Below, piece by piece: positions 1 through 8,819 of a stretch of DNA of 62,622 nt. Each line of letters starts with the position of its first letter. The first letter of the stretch is position 1. This DNA comes from Desulfuromonadales bacterium (GTDB lineage Bacteria > Desulfobacterota > Desulfuromonadia > Desulfuromonadales > BM103). The notes beneath the pieces are model-generated. The model did no database searches, was not told the origin of the DNA, and was given only the letters and a program-made list of their open reading frames with translations. The DNA lies in NCBI GenBank assembly GCA_030145195.1, contig JAQYVY010000018.1:1-62622 (forward strand). The letters run 5' to 3'. Both the position numbers and the translations under genes were made by a program.

Positions 1-135
1 CTTCGGCGGCTTCGGCGGCTTCGGCGGCTTCGGCGGCTTCGGCGGCTTCGGCGGCTTCGGCGGCTTCGGCGGCTTCGGCGGCTTCGGCGGCTTCGGCGGC
101 TTCGGCGGCTTCGGCGGCTTCGGCGGCTTCGGCGG
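1..135 (-). repeat. 9-bp tandem repeat coding for (Glu-Ala-Ala)n
   Basis: Fifteen uninterrupted, identical copies of the 9-bp unit cttcggcgg fill positions 1-135. The array continues past the left edge, so the full copy number is unknown. On the minus strand it reads in frame as repeating Glu-Ala-Ala in the C-terminal tail of the TPR protein. The unit is a multiple of three, so changes in copy number would alter the length of the tail without shifting the frame. Confidence 0.97.
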
Positions 136-1537
136 CAATTACCTCATCAGTGGGTTCTTCTTCAAATTCAAGTTCCAAAGCACCTAAGTCGTCAAGATCA
201 AGTTCAATTTCAACATCGACATCGACATCGACTTCTTCCGACTCAGGTTCTTTTACACTCTCTGCCTTAGCCCCAACGGCAGGCCCCAAATCAAGGTCAA
301 GATCAAGGTCAAGGTCAAGATCTAATTCAAAACCAGCGGCAGCGGGAGTGGCCTTAGGCGCAATCTTATCCAGCGGCGGCACCTCAACATCTGGAGCGGC
401 CTCCTCACCAACCATTTCCAACTCTTCAACATCGCTGATTGCCTCATCAAGGATAGCAGCCTCGGCTGTCTCCTCAGGCACGTCAGCAATTTTCAATGAC
501 ACATCAAGATCGCTCAGTTTCTCAGTTTCACCAACAGCATCGTAAATAGCCGTAAGGGTTTCCACAACAACCGAATCGTTCGGCAAAGCAACTTTCAGCT
601 CTTCGTAGAAAAGCCGCAAGGCAGTAACGCGCTCAGCATGAAAAAAAGCGTCTTTCCATTCCTCAAGCCTGTCCCGGGCAGTCTCAAAATCTCCGCCATC
701 AAGGCAAATTCTCACATAGTACTCACGCAGATCCAGATCGGTCTGTTCCTGTTTGAGCAGGTGTTGCAAGGTGAGACGAGCGTTGGAAAAATCATGCATC
801 GCAACATAGGCATCGGCAAGAGTTCTGGTAACCTCCTGGTTTTCCGGTGCCTGTTTAAGAAGACTCTTGAGGAACTGGATAGATTTGTCATACAGCTTGC
901 TGTTGAATAGTGCCAGAGCCAGAGGCAGCCTTGCCTCGACTTCTTCCGGGCAGATATCGAGGAAACGATCGTAGAGCTTGATAATCTTGGTGTGTTCGTG
1001 CTTTTCAACCAGTGGGGCGATAATCAGCTGGAACCGTTCAAAGGCCTTAATATTCTGGCCATCGGACTTATAGCATTCGGCAATTTTAGCGGAAACATTA
1101 AGATTCTCGGGATCAAGCTCGGACATTTTCTCCAAGACATCGATTGCCTCATTGAGCATCCCGTTCTTTTCATAAAATGAAACCAGGTTGCGATACTCAC
1201 TCAGAGCATTGCCGACCAAACCCTGCTTTTCATTCAACTCGGCAAGACGGTGGTAGATATCTACCCGCGACGGTTCAAGCTTCTGCATCTGCTTGAAGAC
1301 CGCAATTGACTTGAGGTAGAAGCCTGTTTCCGTGTAATGCTTGGCAACAAGTTCATACTCTCTCAGAGCATCATCATTGCGATTATCACGACTAAACAGC
1401 TCCGCAAGCTTCTGCCGATTGCGCACGTCTTTCGGGAAAGCTTCAACGAGCTTCTGATACTCGCTGACAGCTTTAGAGACTTGCCCCTTTGCTAGGAATT
1501 TCTGAGCGCTTGCGAGGAGTTTTTCTTTATTGGCCAA
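1..1537 (-). CDS. TPR-repeat protein with acidic low-complexity tail (3' end outside window)
   Basis: The reading frame is open from a TTG at 1537 to the left edge, at least 512 codons. AGGGA lies about 7 nt before this TTG. The first ~330 residues are helical repeats of TPR type (for example AVSEYQKLVEAFPKD and AIDVLEKMSELDPENLNVS), typical protein-protein interaction scaffolds. After this the chain becomes disordered and acidic, with runs of alternating Leu-Asp (coded near 291-330) and Val-Asp (coded near 213-232), and ends in the Glu-Ala-Ala tandem repeat. There is no signal peptide, so it is probably cytoplasmic. The gene follows pgi but is separated from it by an intrinsic terminator, so it probably has its own promoter. 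Its partner and function cannot be told from sequence. Confidence 0.85.
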   Translation of the reverse strand, partial: MANKEKLLASAQKFLAKGQVSKAVSEYQKLVEAFPKDVRNRQKLAELFSRDNRNDDALREYELVAKHYTETGFYLKSIAVFKQMQKLEPSRVDIYHRLAELNEKQGLVGNALSEYRNLVSFYEKNGMLNEAIDVLEKMSELDPENLNVSAKIAECYKSDGQNIKAFERFQLIIAPLVEKHEHTKIIKLYDRFLDICPEEVEARLPLALALFNSKLYDKSIQFLKSLLKQAPENQEVTRTLADAYVAMHDFSNARLTLQHLLKQEQTDLDLREYYVRICLDGGDFETARDRLEEWKDAFFHAERVTALRLFYEELKVALPNDSVVVETLTAIYDAVGETEKLSDLDVSLKIADVPEETAEAAILDEAISDVEELEMVGEEAAPDVEVPPLDKIAPKATPAAAGFELDLDLDLDLDLDLGPAVGAKAESVKEPESEEVDVDVDVEIELDLDDLGALELEFEEEPTDEVIAAEAAEAAEAAEAAEAAEAAEAAEAAEAAEAAEAAEAAEAAEAAE

Positions 1538-1589
1538 GGATCTTCCCTGTGAAGTGGACTACATAACATATAGCGTGGAATCATAACTG

Positions 1590-1628
1590 AAAAACTCCGA
1601 TACTGTCAAGAGGTTACAGTCCGGAGTT
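1590..1628 (-). terminator. Intrinsic terminator downstream of pgi
   Basis: On the minus strand AACTCCG (7 bp) plus ACTGT (5 bp) form an interrupted stem around a 9-nt loop, followed immediately by five T. It lies about 40 nt after the pgi stop codon and before the TPR gene, and is the expected end of the operon that finishes with pgi. Confidence 0.75.
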
Positions 1629-1667
1629 CGGTAATTTATCTTTTAAATTCAACGAAATAGAAGATAA

Positions 1668-3065
1668 TTAACAATTCAGAACGCGAGTCTTCTGTCGTGC
1701 CTGAATTGAAGCATACTCCTGGCCCTTCTCTTCGAAGCCCTGACGACCCATGAGGGCGTAAGTGAATTGCTTGCCTTCTTCGACACCCGGCTGGTCAAGA
1801 GGATTAACGCCAAACAAGTATCCGGCAAAAAGCGTCTGCACTTCAAACAGATAGATCAGTGCACCAACCGTGGCCGGGGTAACCTGCAAGACATTGATTG
1901 TGCAATTAGGCCGGTGGTTTTTGGTCAGGGCTGCGGCTGTTGCCAAGCGCTCCATGCGGAGCAATTCGCCCATGGAATGGCCAGCAAGGTAGGTCATCGC
2001 GGGACTGGCGTCGTAGCGCGGAACCTCCAGGTCACGGTCAAACTTGTCGACCGCAATAAAGGTGACAACCTTGTCATACGGTCCCTCTACATAGAGTTGC
2101 ACTTGGGAGTGCTGGTCCGTTGTACCGAGGGCGTTGATCGGGGTTGGTCCGACATTAACAATCTTGCCATCGGTTCCATAACGCTTTCCAAGGCTTTCGG
2201 CCCAGAGCTGTCGAAACCAGTCCGCAACATCGCGCAGCCTGTCGCTGTAAGGCATCAGCACAGAAATCGACAAGCCCTTCTGATAAGCCAGATATTGCAA
2301 AGCAGCATTTAAATATGCAGGGTTGGTCTCAAGATCATCGTGACAAACTTTTTCCGAAAAATCCGCAGCGCCCTGCAACAGCGCCGCAATATCAACACCC
2401 GCACAAGCCAACGGCAAAAGCCCGACCGCGGTCAGAACACTGAAGCGCCCGCCGACACCAGCGGGGATAGCGCAAGAGCGGTACCCTTCCTGTCTGACCA
2501 AATCACGCAAAGCGCCAACTTCCGGGTCGGTAATCAGGACAAAATGATCCCGGTAGGCATCACCTACAGCGGCTTCAATCCATTGTCTGGCGATCAAAAA
2601 CTGGCAGGTTGTCTCCACAGTTGAGCCCGACTTACTGATCACAAAAAAACCGGTTCGAGCCGGGTCGCAAAGGTCAAGATGTGTAGAGAAACCATCAGGA
2701 TCAACGTTATCAAGCACAAACAGACGCGGCAAAGACTCGCGTTGTTTCGAGCCAAGCAGATTATGTGACAACCGCAGAGCCTGCAACACTGCGGTTGTTC
2801 CAAGCGCCGAGCCACCGATGCCAAGGACGACAAGATTATCGAACTGTTGGCGCAAATCATTAGCCAGAGAGGTGATTTCCGAAACAACCTCTTGGTTGGA
2901 TGGTAAATCGAAAAAAGGAAGTTCACCCTGCTGCCGGCGTCGGGCAATCTGACTATGAATCGACCGGGTCTGCTCATGCAAAGACTGTAATTCATCATCG
3001 GTTATGCCATATTCAGCACCGACCGTATCAGCCATCATGTTGGTGTAATCAAGTGAGATTTTCAT
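1668..3065 (-). CDS. pgi: Glucose-6-phosphate isomerase
   Basis: This enzyme interconverts glucose-6-phosphate and fructose-6-phosphate in glycolysis and gluconeogenesis. The 465-residue product has the SIS-fold phosphosugar signatures GIGGSALG (about 82-89) and SKSGST (about 144-149), then AESLGKRYG and a DQHSQVQ stretch carrying conserved catalytic and binding residues. The start is the ATG at 3065, because AGGAGG sits 6 nt upstream; an upstream in-frame start would bury that ribosome site. The length fits the shorter bacterial PGI form. It is the last gene of a leftward operon, 34 bp after the pseudouridine synthase gene, and also links to supply of sugar phosphates for the polysaccharide genes further right. 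Confidence 0.95.
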   Translation of the reverse strand: MKISLDYTNMMADTVGAEYGITDDELQSLHEQTRSIHSQIARRRQQGELPFFDLPSNQEVVSEITSLANDLRQQFDNLVVLGIGGSALGTTAVLQALRLSHNLLGSKQRESLPRLFVLDNVDPDGFSTHLDLCDPARTGFFVISKSGSTVETTCQFLIARQWIEAAVGDAYRDHFVLITDPEVGALRDLVRQEGYRSCAIPAGVGGRFSVLTAVGLLPLACAGVDIAALLQGAADFSEKVCHDDLETNPAYLNAALQYLAYQKGLSISVLMPYSDRLRDVADWFRQLWAESLGKRYGTDGKIVNVGPTPINALGTTDQHSQVQLYVEGPYDKVVTFIAVDKFDRDLEVPRYDASPAMTYLAGHSMGELLRMERLATAAALTKNHRPNCTINVLQVTPATVGALIYLFEVQTLFAGYLFGVNPLDQPGVEEGKQFTYALMGRQGFEEKGQEYASIQARQKTRVLNC

Positions 3066-3099
3066 GGGATCCTCCTGATTCAAGTTTCGTCAATTATGA

Positions 3100-3816
3100 C
3101 TATTTACCGAGACTTTTCAATCGATCAATTTCATCTTTTGTCAGGAGGCGGTACTGACCGGGTGCCAAACCGTTAAGGGTTAAAAAAGCATAGCCGACTC
3201 TTGCCAGCCGGCTCACCTGATGACCCAAGGCCTCGCACATACGACGGACCTGACGATTTCGACCTTCGTGAATTGTCAACGTGAACCAACTGTGAGTCCC
3301 CTGAATCCGAAGATCAGAAACTCGTGCCGGTGCGGTCAAACCATCATCAAGAAGCACCCCCTTCTCCAGTTGGCGTTTAGCCTGCTCACCCAACCTGCCA
3401 CGAACTCTGACCAGATAAACTTTGTCAACCTGGTGGCGGGGGTGAGCCAGCTGGTTCGCCAAAGAACCGTCGTTGGTCAACAATAGCAAGCCGGAAGTAT
3501 TAATATCGAGACGCCCCACAGGAAAAAGTCGAACCGACAGATCACGAATCAGGTCGGTGACAACGGGACGCCCTTCTGGATCATTTAAGGTGGTAACTGT
3601 GCCAACAGGTTTGTTCAACAGGACGTAAACAAAAGATTCCGCTTCGCGTAGCGGCTCACCATCAATGAGGATATGATTTATCGTCGGATCGGCTCTGTCG
3701 CCGAGTACAGCAACCCGACCATCAACCTTGATCAGGCCCGCCGAAATCAGCTCTTCGGCCTTGCGTCGCGAACAGTATCCAGCGGCGGCAATGATTTTCT
3801 GCAAGCGTTGCAGCAT
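3100..3816 (-). CDS. rluB: 23S rRNA pseudouridine synthase, RsuA/RluB family
   Basis: The protein isomerises uridine to pseudouridine in rRNA. Residues 1-50 form an S4 RNA-binding domain (LQKIIAAAGYCSRRKAEELI). The catalytic domain follows, with the family motif PVGRLDINTSGLLLLTNDG and the catalytic Asp at about residue 104. The C-terminal GRNRQVRRMCEALGH block is also typical. At 238 residues it matches RsuA/RluB enzymes without the basic tail of E. coli RluB. It lies 54 bp after scpB and 34 bp before pgi. The scpA-scpB-rluB order is common in bacteria, which favours RluB over RsuA, but the exact target uridine is not proven. Confidence 0.9.
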   Translation of the reverse strand: MLQRLQKIIAAAGYCSRRKAEELISAGLIKVDGRVAVLGDRADPTINHILIDGEPLREAESFVYVLLNKPVGTVTTLNDPEGRPVVTDLIRDLSVRLFPVGRLDINTSGLLLLTNDGSLANQLAHPRHQVDKVYLVRVRGRLGEQAKRQLEKGVLLDDGLTAPARVSDLRIQGTHSWFTLTIHEGRNRQVRRMCEALGHQVSRLARVGYAFLTLNGLAPGQYRLLTKDEIDRLKSLGK

Positions 3817-3870
3817 AAGTCTCCTGGGTTCAGGCCTGAATCAGCAAAGTTATCTCCAACTCAGGAAAAA

Positions 3871-4494
3871 TCACTCGTCTTGGTCGGCTGAAGATTCATT
3901 GACCACACCATCATCAACCAGCAAGGGTAACGACTCAGAGGTGGTTGCACCCGCTTCGACCTCAGGAGCAAGCTCGCTGAATTCACGTAAAGTTGGTAAA
4001 GCGGCAAGGTCAGACAAACCGAACAACTCCAGAAACTCACGAGTCGTGCCGTAGATCATCGGCTTCCCAGGAACATCTTTTTTGCCCAGGATCCGTACCA
4101 AATGTTTTTCGAGTAAGGTTTTAAGGACACTACCTGAATCGACGCCACGCAAATATTCGACTTCCGAACGCGTCACGGGTTGTCGGTAGGCAATAATGGA
4201 CAAAGTTTCGAGGGCTGGGCGTGAAAAACGAAAGGGCCGACTACGACCCAACCTCCGGAGATAATCAGCGTATTCCGGCCGAGTACGCAGCTGGTATCCG
4301 CCAGCGACTTCTTGCAGGAAAAACCCACGCGGCTGTTCGGCATAATCGAGTTGAAGGTTATCAATCGCGGCGATGATGGCGGCTTGATCGATCTCCAGAG
4401 CTTCGGCAATACGTTCTGGCTTGAGCGGGCCATCAGCGGCAAAGATTAAAGCTTCGACCAAAGGGACAAGATCAACTGTATCCAAGGCTGTCAT
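3871..4494 (-). CDS. scpB: Segregation and condensation protein B
   Basis: ScpB is the kleisin-associated winged-helix (kite) subunit of the Smc-ScpAB condensin, which compacts and segregates the chromosome. The ~207-residue product has the tandem winged-helix pattern, including LVEALIFAADGPL near the N terminus, FSRPALETLSIIAYRQPVT in the middle and YGTTREFLELFGLSDLAALP towards the end. The last ~35 residues are acidic and probably flexible. The start is either the ATG at 4494 or a TTG at 4500; both overlap the end of scpA, implying translational coupling. Confidence 0.93.
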   Translation of the reverse strand: MTALDTVDLVPLVEALIFAADGPLKPERIAEALEIDQAAIIAAIDNLQLDYAEQPRGFFLQEVAGGYQLRTRPEYADYLRRLGRSRPFRFSRPALETLSIIAYRQPVTRSEVEYLRGVDSGSVLKTLLEKHLVRILGKKDVPGKPMIYGTTREFLELFGLSDLAALPTLREFSELAPEVEAGATTSESLPLLVDDGVVNESSADQDE

Positions 4495-5242
4495 CTCCAA
4501 GCTTCAGGTCATCAGAGTCTTCGACCCCAACCGAGGGGAAGAGCCAGATCGCGCCAAAGCGGGAATTCTGCATAAAGCGCACCATGCGTAATTTCACCAA
4601 CTCAAGCAGTGCCAGAAAAGTCACTATGACTTCACTGCGCCTGATACCGTCGGGAAAAAGCTCTACAAAAGCGAGGCTTTCCCGCCCATGCAGCAGGGAA
4701 AGGATTGAATTAATTCGATCCGTAACTGAGAGTTGCTCGAGATTGACCTCATGGACCTGTGCTTCAGGATTCTGTGTGAGGACATCTTTAAGAGCGTCCA
4801 GCAGGTCAAAGAGTCCAACCGCAACGAATTCACCTTCAACGTCCTCCAGAACTTCCGGTTCTGGAGCCTGACGGGCGAAGATATCGCGATTCAGTTGCGG
4901 CCGACTTTCAAGGATTTGTGACACTTCCTTGTATTTCTGGTATTCGAGCAGACGCCGAACCAGCTCAGCCCGTGGGTCCTCTTCTTCTTCATCCAGCTCT
5001 TCTTCGATCATCTTCGGCAACAAAAGCTTCGACTTAACGTATATCAGAGTTGCAGCCATCAAGAGGAACTCGCCGGCCAAATCAAGGTTGAGCGTTTTCA
5101 TTGCATCGAGAAAGCCCAAATATTGAGCGGTGATTTCAGCCATGGGGATATCATTGATATCCATCTCGTTCTTCTTGATGAGATGCAGCAGAAGATCCAG
5201 CGGGCCTTCAAAATTTTCAAGTTGTACGGCGTAGTTGTCCAT
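4472..5242 (-). CDS. scpA: Segregation and condensation protein A (kleisin)
   Basis: ScpA is the kleisin that bridges the Smc heads and binds ScpB. The N-terminal block VQLENFEGPLDLLLHLIKK is the classic Smc-neck-binding helix region. A Glu/Asp-rich linker (EEELDEEEEDPRAELVRRL) follows, and a C-terminal winged helix (VIVTFLALLELVKLRMVRF) binds the Smc cap. The product is about 256 residues, normal for the family. The ATG at 5242 is preferred; a TTG at 5251 overlapping the M50 protease stop codon is possible. Tail-to-head coupling with scpB indicates co-expression. Confidence 0.94.
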   Translation of the reverse strand: MDNYAVQLENFEGPLDLLLHLIKKNEMDINDIPMAEITAQYLGFLDAMKTLNLDLAGEFLLMAATLIYVKSKLLLPKMIEEELDEEEEDPRAELVRRLLEYQKYKEVSQILESRPQLNRDIFARQAPEPEVLEDVEGEFVAVGLFDLLDALKDVLTQNPEAQVHEVNLEQLSVTDRINSILSLLHGRESLAFVELFPDGIRRSEVIVTFLALLELVKLRMVRFMQNSRFGAIWLFPSVGVEDSDDLKLGDDSLGYS

Positions 5243-5247
5243 ATCGC

Positions 5248-5931
5248 TCAACGGTAGAAAAGCAGCCGCATGGTCTGTTCTACCACATCGAGATGAGGGC
5301 CTGCCAAGATTGCCACCACGTAATGCACCGCCGGTCCGAACACGGTCTGCCAGATCGACGTACCAAACACCAGAAAAACGATCAGGAGCATGCCGAAGGG
5401 TTCGATTCGCCTTAGCAGCAGCGCTTGCCGCTCCGGCAGCAGCCCCATAACAACGCGTCCGCCATCGAGCGGTGGCACGGGCAATAGGTTAAACAGGCAG
5501 AGAATAACGTTGATGTAAAGGCCGAAAGCAGCCATTAACCCTATCGGCTCAATATAAGGCAGAGCCTGACTTCCTTCAGGCATGAGTGCCGCGAAATAGA
5601 CAACGCCTCGCAACAACAGCGCAGAAGCCAGTGCGAGCAGAAGATTAGCGGAGGGACCTGCCAGCGAGACCCAGATCATGTCAGTACGGGAGCGTCGCAG
5701 GTTGCTCGGATTCACAGGCACGGGTCGTGCCCAGCCAAAACCAAAAACCAACAAGGCGATGGTACCGATCGGATCGAGGTGCTTAAGCGGGTTCAACGAC
5801 AGGCGTCCGAGCAGACGCGCGGTCGGATCACCCAACCGCTCAGCCAGAAAACCGTGAGCGACCTCATGCAGCGTAACAGCCAGCAGTGCCGGTACCAGCA
5901 TGATCGAAATTTTAAGGAAAATCTGTTCCAT
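5248..5931 (-). CDS. Site-2 protease family (M50) membrane metalloprotease
   Basis: This 227-residue membrane protein has the M50 zinc motif HEVAH at 22-26 inside the first transmembrane helix and the second ligand motif in NLLPVPPLDGGR (Asp near 156). Several hydrophobic helices follow (about 55-70, 87-110, 132-152 and 170-190). It belongs to the short SREBP-protease/YwhC-like group without PDZ domain, often found next to scpAB in Firmicutes and delta-proteobacteria. It may cleave membrane-bound substrates, but none can be named. It is the first gene of the scp-rluB-pgi run and lies 160 bp after the tRNA nucleotidyltransferase gene. Confidence 0.88.
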   Translation of the reverse strand: MEQIFLKISIMLVPALLAVTLHEVAHGFLAERLGDPTARLLGRLSLNPLKHLDPIGTIALLVFGFGWARPVPVNPSNLRRSRTDMIWVSLAGPSANLLLALASALLLRGVVYFAALMPEGSQALPYIEPIGLMAAFGLYINVILCLFNLLPVPPLDGGRVVMGLLPERQALLLRRIEPFGMLLIVFLVFGTSIWQTVFGPAVHYVVAILAGPHLDVVEQTMRLLFYR

Positions 5932-6091
5932 TGATGCAGTACTCTGTTAGTCGTTAATTCGGCCTGAATCTTTAGAACAAGCATCGATCCAAGCCGGAAC
6001 AATCTTTGTAACAGATGAGCCAATTCAAGTCAATGACAGACGCGCTGTGAAAAATCTGTAAATACTTGATTTCACAAGGATAGGACAGTAC

Positions 6092-8746
6092 TCATGCAAG
6101 ATAATCACGATACTTTCGCAAGACCATCGCGCGTTCGTCATCAGCAGACTTGACCCGCTCATCGAGGCGAGCATTTTGCAGATCGTCAATAATAGTCCGA
6201 TAGATCGGTCCGCATTGAACCCCGAGCTTTTGCAGATCATACCCAGTCAACAGCGGCTGAACATCAGCCAAATGAGTAATATAGCGAGAGATCCATTGAC
6301 GAACAGAATCTTTAACGGTGCACGCCATGAGAAAAAGAAGCAACTCTGTTGGCAAAGGATGAAACCAGCGATACAGGTTGCTCGCTTTGGGGGGCCTCAT
6401 TTGCGGTCCACGTTTTTCCAGGCGCCGAAGAATGTCGAGAGCTACCGACCGCTGGTTATCGAACAAATCCAAATAACGTTGCTGCACATTCAAACGGCGG
6501 CACAAAGCCACAATACCGCTGCGATCCAAAGGCACCGTCAGAACCAGAAGATAACAAAGCCAGCGTTTACACGGTTGACCAGTGTACAAAAGATCGAACC
6601 AGTCCATAGCCCGCTTTGCTTCTTCAAAATAACGCGCATAATCAACTTTTTTCGTTAAAGTTGGATGCAAATAACGCAGAATATCGAGCTGAGCCAGACG
6701 CAACACCGCCGGGAGGGGATTGCGTTCGTTGAGAATAAGGTAGAGTTCATTGAAGATTCGATCACCGCTGAGCTTTTCCAACAGGCCGAGCCTGACAGCG
6801 CTCCGGAGCAGATGTTCAGTTTGTTTGCCGACGTTGAAGCCGAGCCTCTGTTCAAAACGAACGGCACGAAAGACCCGCGTCGGATCCTCGACGAAACTCA
6901 GGTTGTGCAGTACCCGCACGGCCTTTTCGTCAATATCACGCTGTCCGCCATAGTAATCGAGCATTTCGCCGAAAAGCTCAATGTTCAAGCTGATAGCCAG
7001 AGTATTGATGGTGAAATCCCGGCGAAAAAGATCCATTTTAACCGAAGAATGTTCGACATCCGGCAAGGCACCAGGACTGAGGTAATATTCCATGCGTGCC
7101 GAAGCCACATCAAGCTTGAAGCCGTCAGGATAAATCACCACCGCCGTACCAAATTTGCGATGGCAGCGCACCCGGCAATCATGTTTTTTGGCATAAGCTT
7201 CGGCGAAAGCGATGCCGTCGCCCTCGACCACAAGATCAAGATCAATATTTTCAACATTCAACAACAGATCGCGGACAAAGCCACCAACCAAAAAGGTGGC
7301 AACCCCCTGTTCGTCGGCCACTGCACTGAGGTGAGCCAAAACATCCTGGATATGCTTCGGCAGACGATTACGAATAAGTCGTTGGATCTGGTTGCGTTTA
7401 TAACGACGGCCACCGCGACCGATCAGGCCCCTGTCACCAGTACGAGGAGGAGCCCCGGCACTACTGGCCAGATGGCGAAGCAGGTCAGTGCGTGTCACCG
7501 CACCGGCCAGGACGCCCTCTTCGGTGACGGGAACAAAACGCTGATTAGACTCAACAATCAGGCCTTTCAAGATTTCTACCGGTGTTTGGGGGTTGACCAC
7601 ATGAAAATCGCTGGTCATGAACTCACTCACCGGTTGATCTTGCAGACCGTGATAAACCGCTTTTTCAACCAGTTGCCGTGAAATAATTCCGACAACTTCG
7701 GTGCGGCAGAGAACCGGAGCGCTATTAATATTGAAGCGAGACAGAGACTGGTGAGCATCAGCAATTGTTGAGTCAGCCTGAACGCTCTTGACTGGAGTCG
7801 ACATTAAGTGGCGGACCTGCCAATGAGGCTGAACGTGCTTATGCAACATTTTCGGTAGTTGTTCCAGAAGCTGCAACAGGGTCTGATCCCGAACCGTGCA
7901 GGAGGCGGCAGCGGCATGGCCACCACCACCGAATTCGGCGAGGACATCGCCGACATCAATTTCTTTAAGCCGCGACCTGGCGACAACAAAAACCCGGCTT
8001 TCCATACGCACCACGACAAAAAGAACATCCAGGTTCTCCATGTCCTTGAGTTTGTGCGCCAGGGTGGCAATATCACTGACGAAGTGATCAACCGAAGCGT
8101 GTGCCACCGTAACATTGATCCCCTGCACGTTGAGAACCGTTTTACTGGCAAGCAGATCATTGAGCAGCCGAACCTGATCGGGCGTCAACTCCTGTACGAT
8201 CAGATCGGCAACAACGTTCAGATTGGCCCCCTGGGTAAGCAGATAGGCCGCAGCCAGATAATCTTTGACGGTCGTGGTATGGAAAGTGAGACTGCCGGTA
8301 TCCTCATAGAGACCAAGCATCATCATGGTGGCCTCGTCCGGCGTAAGCGTAACCTTCTGATCTATAAACAGGTGCGAAAGAACCGTCACCGTCGAACCAA
8401 CCAACTCGACATGTTCAACCGAACCAGTCAGGTCCTCCCGCTTGGCGGGATGGTGATCAAAGATATGAATATCGACGTCAGGCCGCTCAGCAACGGCACC
8501 AAAAGCTCCGATGCGCGACGCTTGACGGACGTCCACCAGAATCAGGCGCGTCACATCTTCGAGATTGATATCCCGAACACGCTTAAAACCAAACGCATAC
8601 TGAGCACTCTTCAGGAAAAACTCGCGCAGGCTGCGCTCCTGCCCTCCAGGGAAAACCATTTCGGCATCAGGATAGAGGCGCTTCGCTGCAATCATCGACC
8701 CAAGGCAATCGAAATCAGCATTGATGTGGGTCGTGATGATTTCCAT
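6092..8746 (-). CDS. DHH-DHHA1-CBS-CBS-tRNA nucleotidyltransferase/poly(A) polymerase fusion
   Basis: The 884-residue protein joins several modules. DHH phosphoesterase motifs are at 8-16 (HINADFDCLG) and 97-100 (DHHP), and the DHHA1 block EFGGGGHAAAAS is near 271-282. Two CBS domains span about 314-370 and 376-428. A class II nucleotidyltransferase head begins at GGFVRD (488-493), with the metal-binding DLD near 502-504 and RRDFTIN near 575-581, and an all-helical C-terminal domain ends the chain. The head adds nucleotides to tRNA 3' ends (CCA or part of it) or makes poly(A) tails. In Geobacter relatives C-adding, A-adding and poly(A) activities are divided among paralogues, so specificity cannot be assigned here. 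The ATG at 8746 has AGGA about 7 nt upstream. Confidence 0.9.
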   Translation of the reverse strand: MEIITTHINADFDCLGSMIAAKRLYPDAEMVFPGGQERSLREFFLKSAQYAFGFKRVRDINLEDVTRLILVDVRQASRIGAFGAVAERPDVDIHIFDHHPAKREDLTGSVEHVELVGSTVTVLSHLFIDQKVTLTPDEATMMMLGLYEDTGSLTFHTTTVKDYLAAAYLLTQGANLNVVADLIVQELTPDQVRLLNDLLASKTVLNVQGINVTVAHASVDHFVSDIATLAHKLKDMENLDVLFVVVRMESRVFVVARSRLKEIDVGDVLAEFGGGGHAAAASCTVRDQTLLQLLEQLPKMLHKHVQPHWQVRHLMSTPVKSVQADSTIADAHQSLSRFNINSAPVLCRTEVVGIISRQLVEKAVYHGLQDQPVSEFMTSDFHVVNPQTPVEILKGLIVESNQRFVPVTEEGVLAGAVTRTDLLRHLASSAGAPPRTGDRGLIGRGGRRYKRNQIQRLIRNRLPKHIQDVLAHLSAVADEQGVATFLVGGFVRDLLLNVENIDLDLVVEGDGIAFAEAYAKKHDCRVRCHRKFGTAVVIYPDGFKLDVASARMEYYLSPGALPDVEHSSVKMDLFRRDFTINTLAISLNIELFGEMLDYYGGQRDIDEKAVRVLHNLSFVEDPTRVFRAVRFEQRLGFNVGKQTEHLLRSAVRLGLLEKLSGDRIFNELYLILNERNPLPAVLRLAQLDILRYLHPTLTKKVDYARYFEEAKRAMDWFDLLYTGQPCKRWLCYLLVLTVPLDRSGIVALCRRLNVQQRYLDLFDNQRSVALDILRRLEKRGPQMRPPKASNLYRWFHPLPTELLLFLMACTVKDSVRQWISRYITHLADVQPLLTGYDLQKLGVQCGPIYRTIIDDLQNARLDERVKSADDERAMVLRKYRDYLA

Positions 8747-8819
8747 GGTGAATCCTGTGTGGAAAGGTAAGTAATGATTCCGTGCGGCATGACGGTTGAA
8801 AGCGACAATCCCTACAACC

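Noticed and set aside
150-545. Serine-rich plus-strand frame of 131 codons
   Set aside because: It is the mirror of the acidic low-complexity tail of the minus-strand TPR protein, whose repeats create Ser/Thr/Arg runs on the other strand.
6665-8770. Long plus-strand open frames opposite the tRNA nucleotidyltransferase fusion (up to 338 codons)
   Set aside because: They lie wholly antisense to a protein with clear motifs and have no ribosome site or recognisable domain; codon bias of the real gene keeps the opposite frame open.
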